Numbered from the stretch's first letter, positions 1 to 6,694 are shown. The stretch is DNA of 11,175 bases from an uncultured Campylobacteraceae bacterium (GCA_913057765.1 CAJXPH010000075.1:1-11175), one strand, 5' to 3'. Translations and numbers: made by a program. The notes: a model not told the origin generated them from the sequence alone.

Positions 1-1262
1 TAGTTTTTTAATTTAACTTCAGTTTCATTTCTTGAAAATAAAGTTTTATTTAAATTTTTCCCTAAAATGGAAAACTCTTTAAAGTTTAGTTCTTTTGTTC
101 TAATCAATTTATGATCTTTTGAAGCATTTTTAAATTGTTTAATAAGATACATTATGTTTTTATCAATATATTTAGAAATCTTACTTGAAACAAGAAATAC
201 TATAAATGATAGTAATGCGATGATTAGGATACTTGTACCAGTCTGTTTTATAATGGCATTTTTAAATATTTCTTCTTGTCTTGCAATTTCTTTATCAATA
301 TTATCAATATATACACCAGTTCCGACTATCCAATTCCATTCTTTAAAGAGTTTTACATATGCTATCTTAGGAAATTTTTCTATGGTATTGAGTTTTTTAA
401 ATTTATAAAAGAAAAAATCACCATCTTTATTTTTTATTGCATCTAATTGTTCTTTAAAAAGTATTTCATTTGGGTAATCTTTAGGAGGTGTTAATTTTTT
501 ACCATCAAAAACCAAAGCCTTTTTTTCTAAAGAATTAATAAAAATATAACCATCTGTTCCAAAACGAAAAGATGAAATCTCTTTTAGCATTTTTTCTTTT
601 GTTTGATATATAATATCATCAAGGTATTCGCCCATACCTATATGCCAATTATAAGGAGCGAAGTTTTTTATAAAAGATAATTTAGGATACTCTTTATTAT
701 CATCTAAGTCTGGTTTTATAAAGTAGTTTGTTAAATAACCTTCACCTTTTTCTGTTGCAATTTTACTTTGTCTTCTAATTAAAAAGTTCCCTTTTTTATC
801 TTGAAGGTTCCAAATATTTTTATTTAAATTTATTAAAGATTTTGTATTAAATAAAACAGCTTTACCTTTATTTGAATTAATGAAAAAATAGGCTCTTTTT
901 TCATTAAATGAAATATTTTTTAAAGCAGTGATAATTAAATATTTAATCTCATTATCACTTTTATTTTTTTTATTTTCTTTGTAGATATCCGTTGCTATAT
1001 TATGTGCTTGCTGAACTCTTTGTTTAAGTTTTTCTCTACTTTTTTGATTGATTTTTTTTTGTTCATATTTTATTTGATTATAAACTTTAAGAACTTCTCT
1101 TTTTATTTCATCTTTTCTAAGTTCAACTAACTCTTTTTTTATATAGTTTCTCTCATTTATAAATGTATTATATTGAAGTATTATTGATATTAAGAATGTG
1201 GATAAAATAGAAATGATTGAAACAATAAAAATTGCTTTTAATATTAAATTAGATAATTTCAT
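1..1262 (-). CDS. Tandem Cache-domain membrane sensor, C-terminal part off the window
   Basis: Reading the minus strand from ATG at 1262 gives 420 uninterrupted codons to the window edge. Residues 6-29 form a membrane anchor and about 343-361 a second one. Between them lies a periplasmic sensor of about 310 residues that begins with a charged, probably helical stretch (36-100). Two Cache modules are visible: YFFINSNKGKAVLFN (125-139) with YNWHIGMGEYLDDI (204-217), then GYIFINS (238-244) with WNWIVGTGVYIDNID (309-323). This resembles the dCache_2 arrangement of small-molecule sensors. After the second anchor a cytoplasmic linker (362-420) is reached but no output domain. In this bacterial group such sensors usually continue into a histidine kinase, GGDEF or chemoreceptor module, and which one cannot be told here. 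The start has a weak AAGAAAAG purine stretch before it. The ligand is unknown. Confidence 0.85.
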   Translation of the reverse strand, partial: MKLSNLILKAIFIVSIISILSTFLISIILQYNTFINERNYIKKELVELRKDEIKREVLKVYNQIKYEQKKINQKSREKLKQRVQQAHNIATDIYKENKKNKSDNEIKYLIITALKNISFNEKRAYFFINSNKGKAVLFNTKSLINLNKNIWNLQDKKGNFLIRRQSKIATEKGEGYLTNYFIKPDLDDNKEYPKLSFIKNFAPYNWHIGMGEYLDDIIYQTKEKMLKEISSFRFGTDGYIFINSLEKKALVFDGKKLTPPKDYPNEILFKEQLDAIKNKDGDFFFYKFKKLNTIEKFPKIAYVKLFKEWNWIVGTGVYIDNIDKEIARQEEIFKNAIIKQTGTSILIIALLSFIVFLVSSKISKYIDKNIMYLIKQFKNASKDHKLIRTKELNFKEFSILGKNLNKTLFSRNETEVKLKN

Positions 1263-1273
1263 AACTTTTCTTT

Positions 1274-1295
1274 TATACTAAATATCATTAGTATA
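1274..1295. repeat. 22-bp palindrome in the sensor gene leader, possible operator
   Basis: TATACTAA (1274-1281) and TTAGTATA (1288-1295) are perfect 8-bp inverted arms separated by six bases. The element lies between the -10 box at 1307-1312 and the ATG at 1262, so it would occupy roughly the first 5-26 transcribed bases. Its TA-rich arms would make a weak RNA hairpin, so a dimeric repressor site is more plausible than a terminator. No regulator is identified. Confidence 0.4.
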
Positions 1296-1306
1296 CATAA
1301 ATAATA

Positions 1307-1312
1307 ATTATA
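1307..1312 (-). promoter_or_regulatory. Putative -10 box (TATAAT) for the Cache sensor gene
   Basis: The minus strand reads TATAAT, a perfect consensus -10 hexamer, 44 bases before the ATG at 1262. No clear -35 is visible, which is common for sigma-70 promoters in Campylobacterota. The upstream fccB gene ends in a terminator just before it, so the sensor needs its own promoter. Confidence 0.45.
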
Positions 1313-1329
1313 TTTGAATCAAATAAATG

Positions 1330-1366
1330 AAAAAATCGAGAGTTAAACCTGTTATCTTAAACTCTC
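1330..1366 (-). terminator. Intrinsic terminator of fccB, enclosing its stop codon
   Basis: On the minus strand GAGAGTT (1366-1360) pairs with AACTCTC (1344-1338). A CGAT junction then leads into a run of six T (1335-1330). The stem begins inside the last codons of fccB (E-S-L-R) and the TAA stop at 1354-1352 sits in the loop. The 7-bp stem plus U-run fits a rho-independent terminator separating fccB from the downstream sensor gene. Confidence 0.65.
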
Positions 1367-2665
1367 AATTCCTAAAATATCTTCAATTAAACCAAAATAC
1401 CAACCTTCAGCTGCATCTGCTGTAAAAGTATCAATATCTGAAGTAATAGAGGTAACATGTACCTTATCAGTAAATTCATATAAGTGACTAATTGATACAG
1501 CTTTATGTGCTGTTACCATAGAATAACAAACATTTCCAGGTAAATAGGTTTTATATTTATACCCTTTTCCTTTTATTCTATTTACTAATTCTTCTGCAAC
1601 TAAATATCCACAAGAGTTTGCCATTTGTGCAGATTTTGGATAAGGATATTCTCCTTGAGAATCACCAATTATATAAACATCTTCATGTGATACTGATCTA
1701 AAAGTTGGTTGTCTAAGTTTTGCCCAACCGTTTACATATGTTGCAAGTCCAGCTTTTTTTATAAGTTTATTCGCCATATTTGGAGGGATAACAGATGCCT
1801 CTTCAAATGGCAAAGTGATTTTTTCAAATACTAGCGTTTTTTTGTTAAAGCTTTCTACATAAATCTCTTTTTTATCAAAATCAACATCTTTAAATTTTGT
1901 ATTTGATTTATATTCAATAATATCTTTATAGAATTCATTAAATGCTTGAGTAAACCTTTCTGGTTTTGCTGCAGGTTTCACTCTTGGGTCAATAATGATA
2001 ACTTTTCCATCTATTTTATTTTCTTTAAAATACGTTGCAATCATACAAGCTCTTTCATATGGAGCAGGGGGACATTTATATGCTTGTGATGGAATAGATA
2101 TTACGAAGTTACCACCTTTGAAGTTTTTGATCATTCGTTTTAATTTAATATGTTCGCTTCCTGGCTTTAATCCAGCAGGGGCTTTAATTTGGCAATCTTT
2201 TGCTTTTTCTACATCTCGCCTAAATAGTTTTTTATAGTTATAATCTATACCTACTGCCATGACTAAATACTCATATTCAATAGTTCCATTTTCTGTTGTA
2301 ATGATTTTTTTATCTTTATCTATATCACTAATCGTTGCATTTACAAAATTATAACCATATTTTTCAATAGCACTATTATAGTCATAATTTAAGTCTTCAT
2401 ATGAAATGTTTTTAATATCTCCTAACCATGCATTTGAAAATGGACAAGATGAAAAGTTTGCTCTTTTTTCGATAACAGTAACGTCTAAGTTGGGATTTAA
2501 TGATTTTAATTGTTTTGCACAAGAAAGACCAGCAAATCCACCTCCACAAATTGCAACCTTTGTTTTTATAGAGTTTATTTTTACTTTTTCATTTGTACTT
2601 GCATTTACTGTTGTTAGAGCCGCTGCCGTTAAAATAGAGAATTTAAAAAAATCACGCCTAAACAT
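1352..2665 (-). CDS. fccB: Sulfide dehydrogenase flavoprotein (FccB/SoxF type), Tat-exported
   Basis: This 437-residue protein resembles the FAD subunit of flavocytochrome c sulfide dehydrogenase, which oxidises sulfide in the periplasm and passes electrons to a cytochrome c. It begins with a Tat signal (RRDFFK at 3-8, hydrophobic stretch, cleavage probably near residue 22). A Rossmann loop GGGFAG is at 41-46. Three key cysteines can be aligned from memory with Allochromatium FccB: C74 in SSCPFSN, the likely covalent FAD attachment; and C198 in CPPAPYERA plus C380 in NVCYS, the redox disulfide pair. VYIIGD (330-335) is the second FAD contact, and the C-terminus (WYFGLIEDILG) matches the family end. 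AAAGG stands about 8 bases before the ATG. No cytochrome subunit (fccA) is adjacent in the window, so the electron acceptor is encoded elsewhere or differs. A role with another sulfur substrate is possible. Confidence 0.88.
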   Translation of the reverse strand: MFRRDFFKFSILTAAALTTVNASTNEKVKINSIKTKVAICGGGFAGLSCAKQLKSLNPNLDVTVIEKRANFSSCPFSNAWLGDIKNISYEDLNYDYNSAIEKYGYNFVNATISDIDKDKKIITTENGTIEYEYLVMAVGIDYNYKKLFRRDVEKAKDCQIKAPAGLKPGSEHIKLKRMIKNFKGGNFVISIPSQAYKCPPAPYERACMIATYFKENKIDGKVIIIDPRVKPAAKPERFTQAFNEFYKDIIEYKSNTKFKDVDFDKKEIYVESFNKKTLVFEKITLPFEEASVIPPNMANKLIKKAGLATYVNGWAKLRQPTFRSVSHEDVYIIGDSQGEYPYPKSAQMANSCGYLVAEELVNRIKGKGYKYKTYLPGNVCYSMVTAHKAVSISHLYEFTDKVHVTSITSDIDTFTADAAEGWYFGLIEDILGIESLR

Positions 2666-2688
2666 AATAAACCTTTTGTTTTTTTATT

Positions 2689-2697
2689 ATTGTAGCA
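2689..2697 (-). promoter_or_regulatory. Putative extended -10 promoter of fccB
   Basis: The minus strand reads TGCTACAAT, an extended -10 (TGnTAnAAT) preceded by a T-rich stretch, 24 bases before the fccB ATG at 2665. A TTGAAA lies upstream at 2712-2707, but only 12 bases away, too close to act as a -35. Confidence 0.5.
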
Positions 2698-2792
2698 AAA
2701 AAAACTTTTCAAGTTAAATAAAATTTATATTTATAATAAGTTTCAATTATAAAATAGTGTTTATTGCAAGAATATGAGTCATTAATGTGGTG

Positions 2793-2835
2793 TTAAGAAA
2801 AGATTTAAAAATGATTAAACCCCTCATGTCATAAT
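2793..2835 (+). promoter_or_regulatory. Putative promoter and TTAA direct repeats before the Spy-like gene
   Basis: CATAAT at 2830-2835 is a plausible -10, about 30 bases before the ATG at 2865. Just upstream, TTAA recurs at 2793, 2805 and 2815 in similar A-rich contexts, 12 and 10 bases apart. OmpR-family regulators bind such direct repeats about one helical turn apart, and the operon encodes one, so autoregulation is a reasonable guess. AT-richness alone could produce the pattern. Confidence 0.3.
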
Positions 2836-2864
2836 TTCACTGTAACAAATAAAAAGGATTTAAA

Positions 2865-3344
2865 ATGAAAACAAAATTATTAGTAGGAATTGGATTAGCA
2901 GGTTTATTAACAACAGGAGTTTATGCAGCTTGTAATGGACAAGGTATGATGCAAAAAGGAATGAATCAAGGTGCAAATTGTAATATGCAAGGTTCTCAAA
3001 AAATGATGATGAAGAAATCAAATAAAGGACAAAGAGGTCCAATGATGATGCTTAGACAATTAAATTTAACATCTGAACAAACACAAAAGATTAGTGTGAT
3101 AAAAAAAGAGATGATGAATAATAGAGTTACTCCAGATATTGCATTTACAAAAGACAGTTTTGATAAAGCAAAATTCATCGAAATAATGAAACAAAAAAGA
3201 GATAATATGATAGAATCTAAAGCAGAAATGATGGATAGAGTTTATAAAATTCTAACTCCAAAACAAAAAGAACAATTTAAAGTTTTAATGGAACTTAAAA
3301 AAGACAAAAGAATGGCTATGATGCAAAAAAGGATGAATTTTTGA
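2865..3344 (+). CDS. Methionine-rich Spy/CpxP-like periplasmic protein
   Basis: This 159-residue protein starts at an ATG with AAAAAGGA six bases upstream. Residues 1-21 form a Sec signal peptide (KTK, hydrophobic core, VYA before the likely cut). The mature protein carries the two LTxxQ-type motifs that define the Spy/CpxP family: LTSEQ (68-72) and LTPKQ (130-134), within predicted helices. It holds 22 methionines, many clustered (28-33, 47-49, 60-62, 150-157), and cysteines at 23 and 39. Known members are periplasmic chaperones or metal-stress proteins controlled by CpxAR-like systems; methionine clusters often bind Cu(I). It is the first gene of an operon and its stop overlaps the regulator start by TTGA. 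I infer an envelope- or copper-stress effector or sensor accessory for the kinase two genes on. YAAC before C23 resembles a lipobox but has Tyr at -3, so a lipoprotein is less likely. Confidence 0.8.
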   Translation: MKTKLLVGIGLAGLLTTGVYAACNGQGMMQKGMNQGANCNMQGSQKMMMKKSNKGQRGPMMMLRQLNLTSEQTQKISVIKKEMMNNRVTPDIAFTKDSFDKAKFIEIMKQKRDNMIESKAEMMDRVYKILTPKQKEQFKVLMELKKDKRMAMMQKRMNF

Positions 3345-4024
3345 TACAAATTGCAATGGTAGAAGATGATTTAGAATTAGCAGATGTTCTAACTCAATAT
3401 TTAAAGCAATACAATATAGAAGTAACAAACTATGAAGAGCCTTTTTTGGCTCTAAGTAGTTTAAAACTTTATAAGTATGATTTAATTATATTAGATTTAA
3501 CACTACCTGGAATGGATGGACTTGATGTATGCAAGGCTATTGTAAAAGATTTCGATATTCCAATTATTATATCAAGTGCAAGAAGCGATATAACAGATAA
3601 AGTTACAGCCTTACAGTTAGGTGCTGATGACTACTTACCCAAACCATATGATCCCAGAGAATTAGAAGTAAGAATTAAAACTATTTTAAGAAGATTTAAT
3701 CATAATGGAATAGAAGAAAAAGATGAAAAAGAATCTCTTTTTAATCTAAATACTGATAAAAAAGAGATAACAAAAAATGGAAAGTATATTAAATTAACAG
3801 CTGCTGAGTACGAAGTCTTATCTTTAATGTTAAAAAGAGAAGGATTTGTAATAAGTAGAGAAGATATATTTGAGAACTCTGATTTACTTAATGCTGATTA
3901 TGAAAATTCAGGTTCTTTAGCAGTTATAATTAATAGAATTAGACATAAAATTGAAGATAATCCAAAAGAACCAAGTTATCTTCATACAATAAGAGGGATG
4001 GGGTATAAATTTACAAATGAATAG
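3341..4024 (+). CDS. OmpR/PhoB-family response regulator
   Basis: This 227-residue two-domain DNA-binding regulator is the likely partner of the kinase that follows. The receiver (1-118) has the acidic pair D9 and D10, phosphoacceptor D52 in LILDLTLPGMDG, the switch Ser in IISSA (78-79) and K101 in LPKPYDPREL. A winged-helix domain (about 130-227) ends in the typical HTIRGMGYKF. The start is TTG at 3341: AAAAAAGGA ends seven bases before it, it overlaps the Spy-like stop by four bases, and it gives the usual N-terminus before the acidic pocket. The 3' end overlaps the kinase gene by eight bases, so the three are surely co-translated. Similar regulators are HP0166 (ArsR) of Helicobacter pylori and CpxR/CusR of enterobacteria. 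Its targets are unknown, though its own operon promoter is a natural one. Confidence 0.92.
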   Translation: MIQIAMVEDDLELADVLTQYLKQYNIEVTNYEEPFLALSSLKLYKYDLIILDLTLPGMDGLDVCKAIVKDFDIPIIISSARSDITDKVTALQLGADDYLPKPYDPRELEVRIKTILRRFNHNGIEEKDEKESLFNLNTDKKEITKNGKYIKLTAAEYEVLSLMLKREGFVISREDIFENSDLLNADYENSGSLAVIINRIRHKIEDNPKEPSYLHTIRGMGYKFTNE

Positions 4025-5258
4025 ACAATCAATATTTTTTACAATAACAGTAAGTTTTATAATATCAATTATCTTAGTAATAATTAGTTTTGGGATAATG
4101 ATGTTTGGAAGTCAAAAAAAGATGGAACATCATCTTTTTGAAAAATATGCACCTGTTGCTAAAATGATTTATAAACAACATTTTAGAAAAGGTGGTGTTA
4201 ATCGAAGATTCAAAGACAACTTTACAGCTTTAAATTATGAACTGTTTACTAAAAAAGGTCCGATTGATGGGATTACTTATAATCCAAAAACAAAAATTAT
4301 TTTAGAAAAAAGATTTAGAGATTCATTATTACGAGTTTTACAAGTAAACGATAGACAATTTATATATATAAAAAATAGAGGTAAAACTTTTTTAATTGAA
4401 GATAAAAATGAAATTACAGAAAATTCTAAAATTTATATTATTTTAGTCTTTGCCATAATATTAATTACTTTAATTTTATCATTCATTGTAACTATTCGAA
4501 AACTAATGCCACTTAAAATTCTTAAAGATAAAGTTAGTACTCTAGGTGATGAGAATTTTGATTTTGAATGTTGTAATAGTGATAGAAAAGATGAAGTATC
4601 AATGTTAGGTATTGAATTTAAAAAAACTGCAAGAAAATTAAAAGATATAAAAGAAGCTAGAAATGTATTTATTCGAAATATTATGCATGAACTTAAAACT
4701 CCTATTACAAAAGGGAAGTTTTTAACAGAAATTGAAAGAAACGAACAAAATGACGAAAAATTAAAAGAAGTATTTATTCGTTTAGAATCATTGATAAATG
4801 AATTTGCATCTATTGAAGAGCTTATATCTTCAAGTAAGAATATAGAAAAAAACTATTATTTTTTAGATGATATTTTAGACAATGCAAAAGATATTTTAAT
4901 GGTAGAAGAAGATGAGGTAGTAGGTCATTTTGATAATAAGAAACTTGAAGTGAACTTTAAACTATTTTCACTTGCCGTGAAAAACCTTATTGATAATGCA
5001 ATTAAATATTCACCGGATAAAAAAGTTGAAATAAAAACAGAAAATGAAGATATTGTATTTGAAAATAAAGGCGAAAAATTAAAATATGATCTAGAAAAAT
5101 ATTATGAGCCATTTTTTGCCAATGAAGAAAAAATAGAAAACTCTTTTGGTCTAGGGTTATATATTATTCATAATATTTTAAAAGCAAATAACTACTCTTT
5201 AACATATGAATATAAAGAGGGTATAAATATATTTAGATGTAAAAAGGACGAAGAATAA
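4017..5258 (+). CDS. ArsS-like sensor histidine kinase
   Basis: This 413-residue membrane kinase has a first anchor at about 7-30, a periplasmic loop of about 105 residues (32-136) and a second anchor at 138-160. A HAMP-like linker (161-212) follows, then the dimerisation helix with phospho-acceptor H224 in RNIMHELKTPITKGK. That H-box strongly resembles Helicobacter ArsS. The ATPase domain has an N-box (NLIDNAIKYS, 323-332), a weak D/F region (EPFFANEE) and a G-box (SFGLGLYI, 376-383). The C-terminus ends in a charged tail. It overlaps the regulator gene by eight bases. The small periplasmic domain has no recognised fold and few histidines (38, 39, 55), so I cannot name the stimulus; acid, metal or misfolded-protein sensing are all possible. 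The Met-rich periplasmic protein at the head of the operon favours envelope or metal stress. Confidence 0.9.
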   Translation: MNRQSIFFTITVSFIISIILVIISFGIMMFGSQKKMEHHLFEKYAPVAKMIYKQHFRKGGVNRRFKDNFTALNYELFTKKGPIDGITYNPKTKIILEKRFRDSLLRVLQVNDRQFIYIKNRGKTFLIEDKNEITENSKIYIILVFAIILITLILSFIVTIRKLMPLKILKDKVSTLGDENFDFECCNSDRKDEVSMLGIEFKKTARKLKDIKEARNVFIRNIMHELKTPITKGKFLTEIERNEQNDEKLKEVFIRLESLINEFASIEELISSSKNIEKNYYFLDDILDNAKDILMVEEDEVVGHFDNKKLEVNFKLFSLAVKNLIDNAIKYSPDKKVEIKTENEDIVFENKGEKLKYDLEKYYEPFFANEEKIENSFGLGLYIIHNILKANNYSLTYEYKEGINIFRCKKDEE

Positions 5259-5260
5259 TT
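5244..5260 (+). promoter_or_regulatory. Ribosome binding site pointing to an ATA/ATT start
   Basis: AAGGA at 5244-5248 is followed by ATA at 5255 (six bases later) and ATT at 5258 (nine bases later), both in frame with the flavoprotein. Other genes here have AGGA spaced 5-9 bases from the start. The ATA would overlap the kinase stop as ATAA, and the ATT would overlap it by one base. Confidence 0.55.
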
Positions 5261-6391
5261 TACGATATTGCTGTTATAGGAGCTGGGGCAAGTGGTTTGA
5301 TGTTTGCCTCACAAATTAAAAATAAAAAAATCTGCATAATTGAGTCAAACTCAAAAGTTGGTGAAAAAATCAAAGTTAGTGGTGGAGCTAAATGTAATAT
5401 TACAAATCAATTTGTGAGTGAAAAAAATTATTTAGGGAATCAAGAGTTTACTAGAAATATATTAAATCAATTTTCAAATAAAGACTTGCTAGAGTTTTTA
5501 AATCAAAATGACGTTTATCCAAAAGTAAATCCAAAAATTGTAAAAGGAACATACTTTTGTAATAGTTCAAAAGATGTTATCTCTATGTTTGAAAAATTAA
5601 CTACTCATACAAAAAAGTTTTTAGATACAAAAGTTTTGGATATAGAATATAAAAATGGTTTTAAGATAAAAACGAATAGACAAATAATTGAAGCAAAGAA
5701 AGTTGTAATTGCAAGTGGTGGACTCTCTTTTGAATCATTAGGAGCTTCTTCTCTTGCTTTTGATGTGGCTTCAAAGTTTGGTCATACTGTTGAAAAAACA
5801 AAACCCGCACTTGTAGGATTTACTGTTCAAAAAGATCAATTTTGGTTCAAAAATTTAAGTGGATTATCTTGTATGGTGGAAACAAAAGTAGGGGATAAAA
5901 CTTTTGAAGGAAGTTTTCTTTTTGCACATAAAGGTTGTTCTGGTCCAGTTATTTTAAATTCATCACTTTATTGGCAAAAAGGAAAAATGAGTATTGACTT
6001 TATTCCAAAGAAAAAATTAGATAATTTTTTAAAAGGGAACAAAAAAATAAGTACGGCATTTCCATTGCCTAAAAGATTTATGACAGAGTTTTTAAATTCA
6101 ATCTCTTTAGAAGACAAGCCTGTAAGTTCTTTATCCAATGAAGAAAAAGAGAAGTTAAAAGTATTGAAAAATTATGAATTTGCACCTGCTGGTACTTTTG
6201 GGTTTTCAAAAGCGGAAGTAACAAGTGGGGGTATAAACACAGATGAAATAAATCAAGAAACTTTTGAAAGTTTAAAACAAAAAGATTTATATTTTCTTGG
6301 AGAGTGTTTAGATATTACTGGAGAACTTGGAGGATATAACTTTCAATTAGTTTTTGCTCAAGCAGATATTTGTGCGAAAGGTTTGAATTAA
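5258..6391 (+). CDS. HI0933/YhiN-family FAD-dependent oxidoreductase, non-canonical start
   Basis: The reading frame is open back to a stop at 5240. The FAD-binding loop IGAGASG (7-13 counting ATT 5258 as residue 1) lies upstream of the first conventional start, TTG at 5297. A protein started there would lack the dinucleotide-binding fold, so initiation must be at ATT 5258 or ATA 5255, both well placed after AAGGA. The ATT start gives 377 residues, slightly short of the usual 390-400. Other family marks are E29 at the end of the second strand, SGGAKCNITN (41-50), EVTSGGINTDEI and the C-terminal GECLDITGELGGYNFQ. The family (often annotated as aminoacetone oxidase or BaiN) binds FAD, but its substrate in bacteria is not settled. 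It follows the kinase without a gap and its stop overlaps the next start, so it shares the operon, though a functional link to the two-component system is unproven. Confidence 0.85.
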   Translation: MYDIAVIGAGASGLMFASQIKNKKICIIESNSKVGEKIKVSGGAKCNITNQFVSEKNYLGNQEFTRNILNQFSNKDLLEFLNQNDVYPKVNPKIVKGTYFCNSSKDVISMFEKLTTHTKKFLDTKVLDIEYKNGFKIKTNRQIIEAKKVVIASGGLSFESLGASSLAFDVASKFGHTVEKTKPALVGFTVQKDQFWFKNLSGLSCMVETKVGDKTFEGSFLFAHKGCSGPVILNSSLYWQKGKMSIDFIPKKKLDNFLKGNKKISTAFPLPKRFMTEFLNSISLEDKPVSSLSNEEKEKLKVLKNYEFAPAGTFGFSKAEVTSGGINTDEINQETFESLKQKDLYFLGECLDITGELGGYNFQLVFAQADICAKGLN

Positions 6392-6558
6392 TGTGCTTAA
6401 TTATTTCATTTATCTGTTTTGCAATTGCTTATAATTTTTATGAAGATGGAAATATGAGTGTGGCAATTATAAATTTGATAATTGGAATTTTCTTTGCATT
6501 ACTCATGATAAGAAATATTTTGAAGACAAAAAAAGAGAGAAAAGAAAGAGAAAACTAA
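6391..6558 (+). CDS. Small two-helix membrane protein, function unknown
   Basis: This 55-residue frame starts at ATG 6391, overlapping the previous TAA by one base (TAATG), with AAAGG nine bases upstream. An upstream ATG at 6370 would add seven residues inside the flavoprotein gene and lacks that site. Residues 2-14 and about 23-43 are hydrophobic, separated by a short acidic turn (NFYEDGN). The tail is strongly basic (KTKKERKEREN), which by the positive-inside rule puts it in the cytoplasm. I do not recognise a family. Translational coupling to the flavoprotein suggests it is real. Confidence 0.6.
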   Translation: MCLIISFICFAIAYNFYEDGNMSVAIINLIIGIFFALLMIRNILKTKKERKEREN

Positions 6559-6570
6559 CCATACACTAGA

Positions 6571-6576
6571 TACAAT
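6571..6576 (+). promoter_or_regulatory. Putative -10 box (TACAAT) of the 6583-6694 leader or small RNA
   Basis: TACAAT lies 13 bases after the stop of the small membrane protein. A start about seven bases downstream would place the hairpin at 6587 at the 5' end of the transcript. No -35 is evident. This is the best promoter candidate for the gene at 6709 in the gap. Confidence 0.4.
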
Positions 6577-6582
6577 TCAAAA

Positions 6583-6694
6583 ATCAAGAGTAACTTGTTA
6601 CTCTCTTTAGGATTTGCTTCTTTAAAGGTATCTTTGCTATCTTGCTAAAAGAAGTCAGAAAAATACAGGTCCCTAAAAAAATGGGACATTTTTT
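6583..6694 (+). ncRNA. Candidate structured small RNA or attenuator leader
   Basis: About 110 bases show successive structure: a perfect hairpin AGAGTAAC-TT-GTTACTCT (6587-6604), a possible 7-bp stem CTTCTTT (6618-6624) with AAAGAAG (about 6648-6654), and an intrinsic terminator (6669-6694). TTTAGG (6606-6611) can alternatively pair with CCTAAA (6672-6677), which would occupy most of the 5' arm of the terminator. A near-repeat TATCTTTGCTA / TATCTTGCTA lies inside the middle loop. I matched it to no riboswitch class known to me. It could be a free small RNA, an attenuator for the gene at 6709, or a plain double terminator. Confidence 0.35.
6669..6694 (+). terminator. Intrinsic terminator abutting the next ribosome binding site
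   Basis: GTCCC (6669-6673) pairs with GGGAC (6683-6687) around a nine-base A-rich loop, and A then TTTTTT (6689-6694) follows. The G+C-rich stem stands out in this AT-rich DNA. The U-run touches AAGGAA (6695-6700), the ribosome binding site of the gene starting at 6709, leaving no room for a promoter between them. Confidence 0.65.

Noticed and set aside
154..408. Open frame of 84 codons on the plus strand
   Set aside because: It lies antisense within the Cache sensor gene, whose minus-strand frame shows clear domain motifs; this is a composition-driven shadow.
2707..2712. TTGAAA as a -35 box for fccB
   Set aside because: It is only 12 bases from the TACAAT -10, too close for a sigma-70 pair.
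2925..2936. Lipobox (YAAC) in the Spy-like protein
   Set aside because: Tyr at -3 is unfavourable for signal peptidase II, and VYA gives a good ordinary signal peptidase I site.
6370..6390. Earlier ATG for the small membrane protein
   Set aside because: The ATG at 6391 has AAAGG at good spacing and the typical TAATG overlap; the earlier one lies deeper in the flavoprotein gene without a site.
5297..6391. Flavoprotein starting at TTG 5297
   Set aside because: This would remove the GAGASG FAD-binding loop, and no ribosome binding site stands before it; the upstream frame is open and well placed after AAGGA.
6583..6694. Known riboswitch such as preQ1, TPP or fluoride, or a 4.5S/6S RNA
   Set aside because: I looked for the conserved cores of these classes and none fits; the element remains unassigned.
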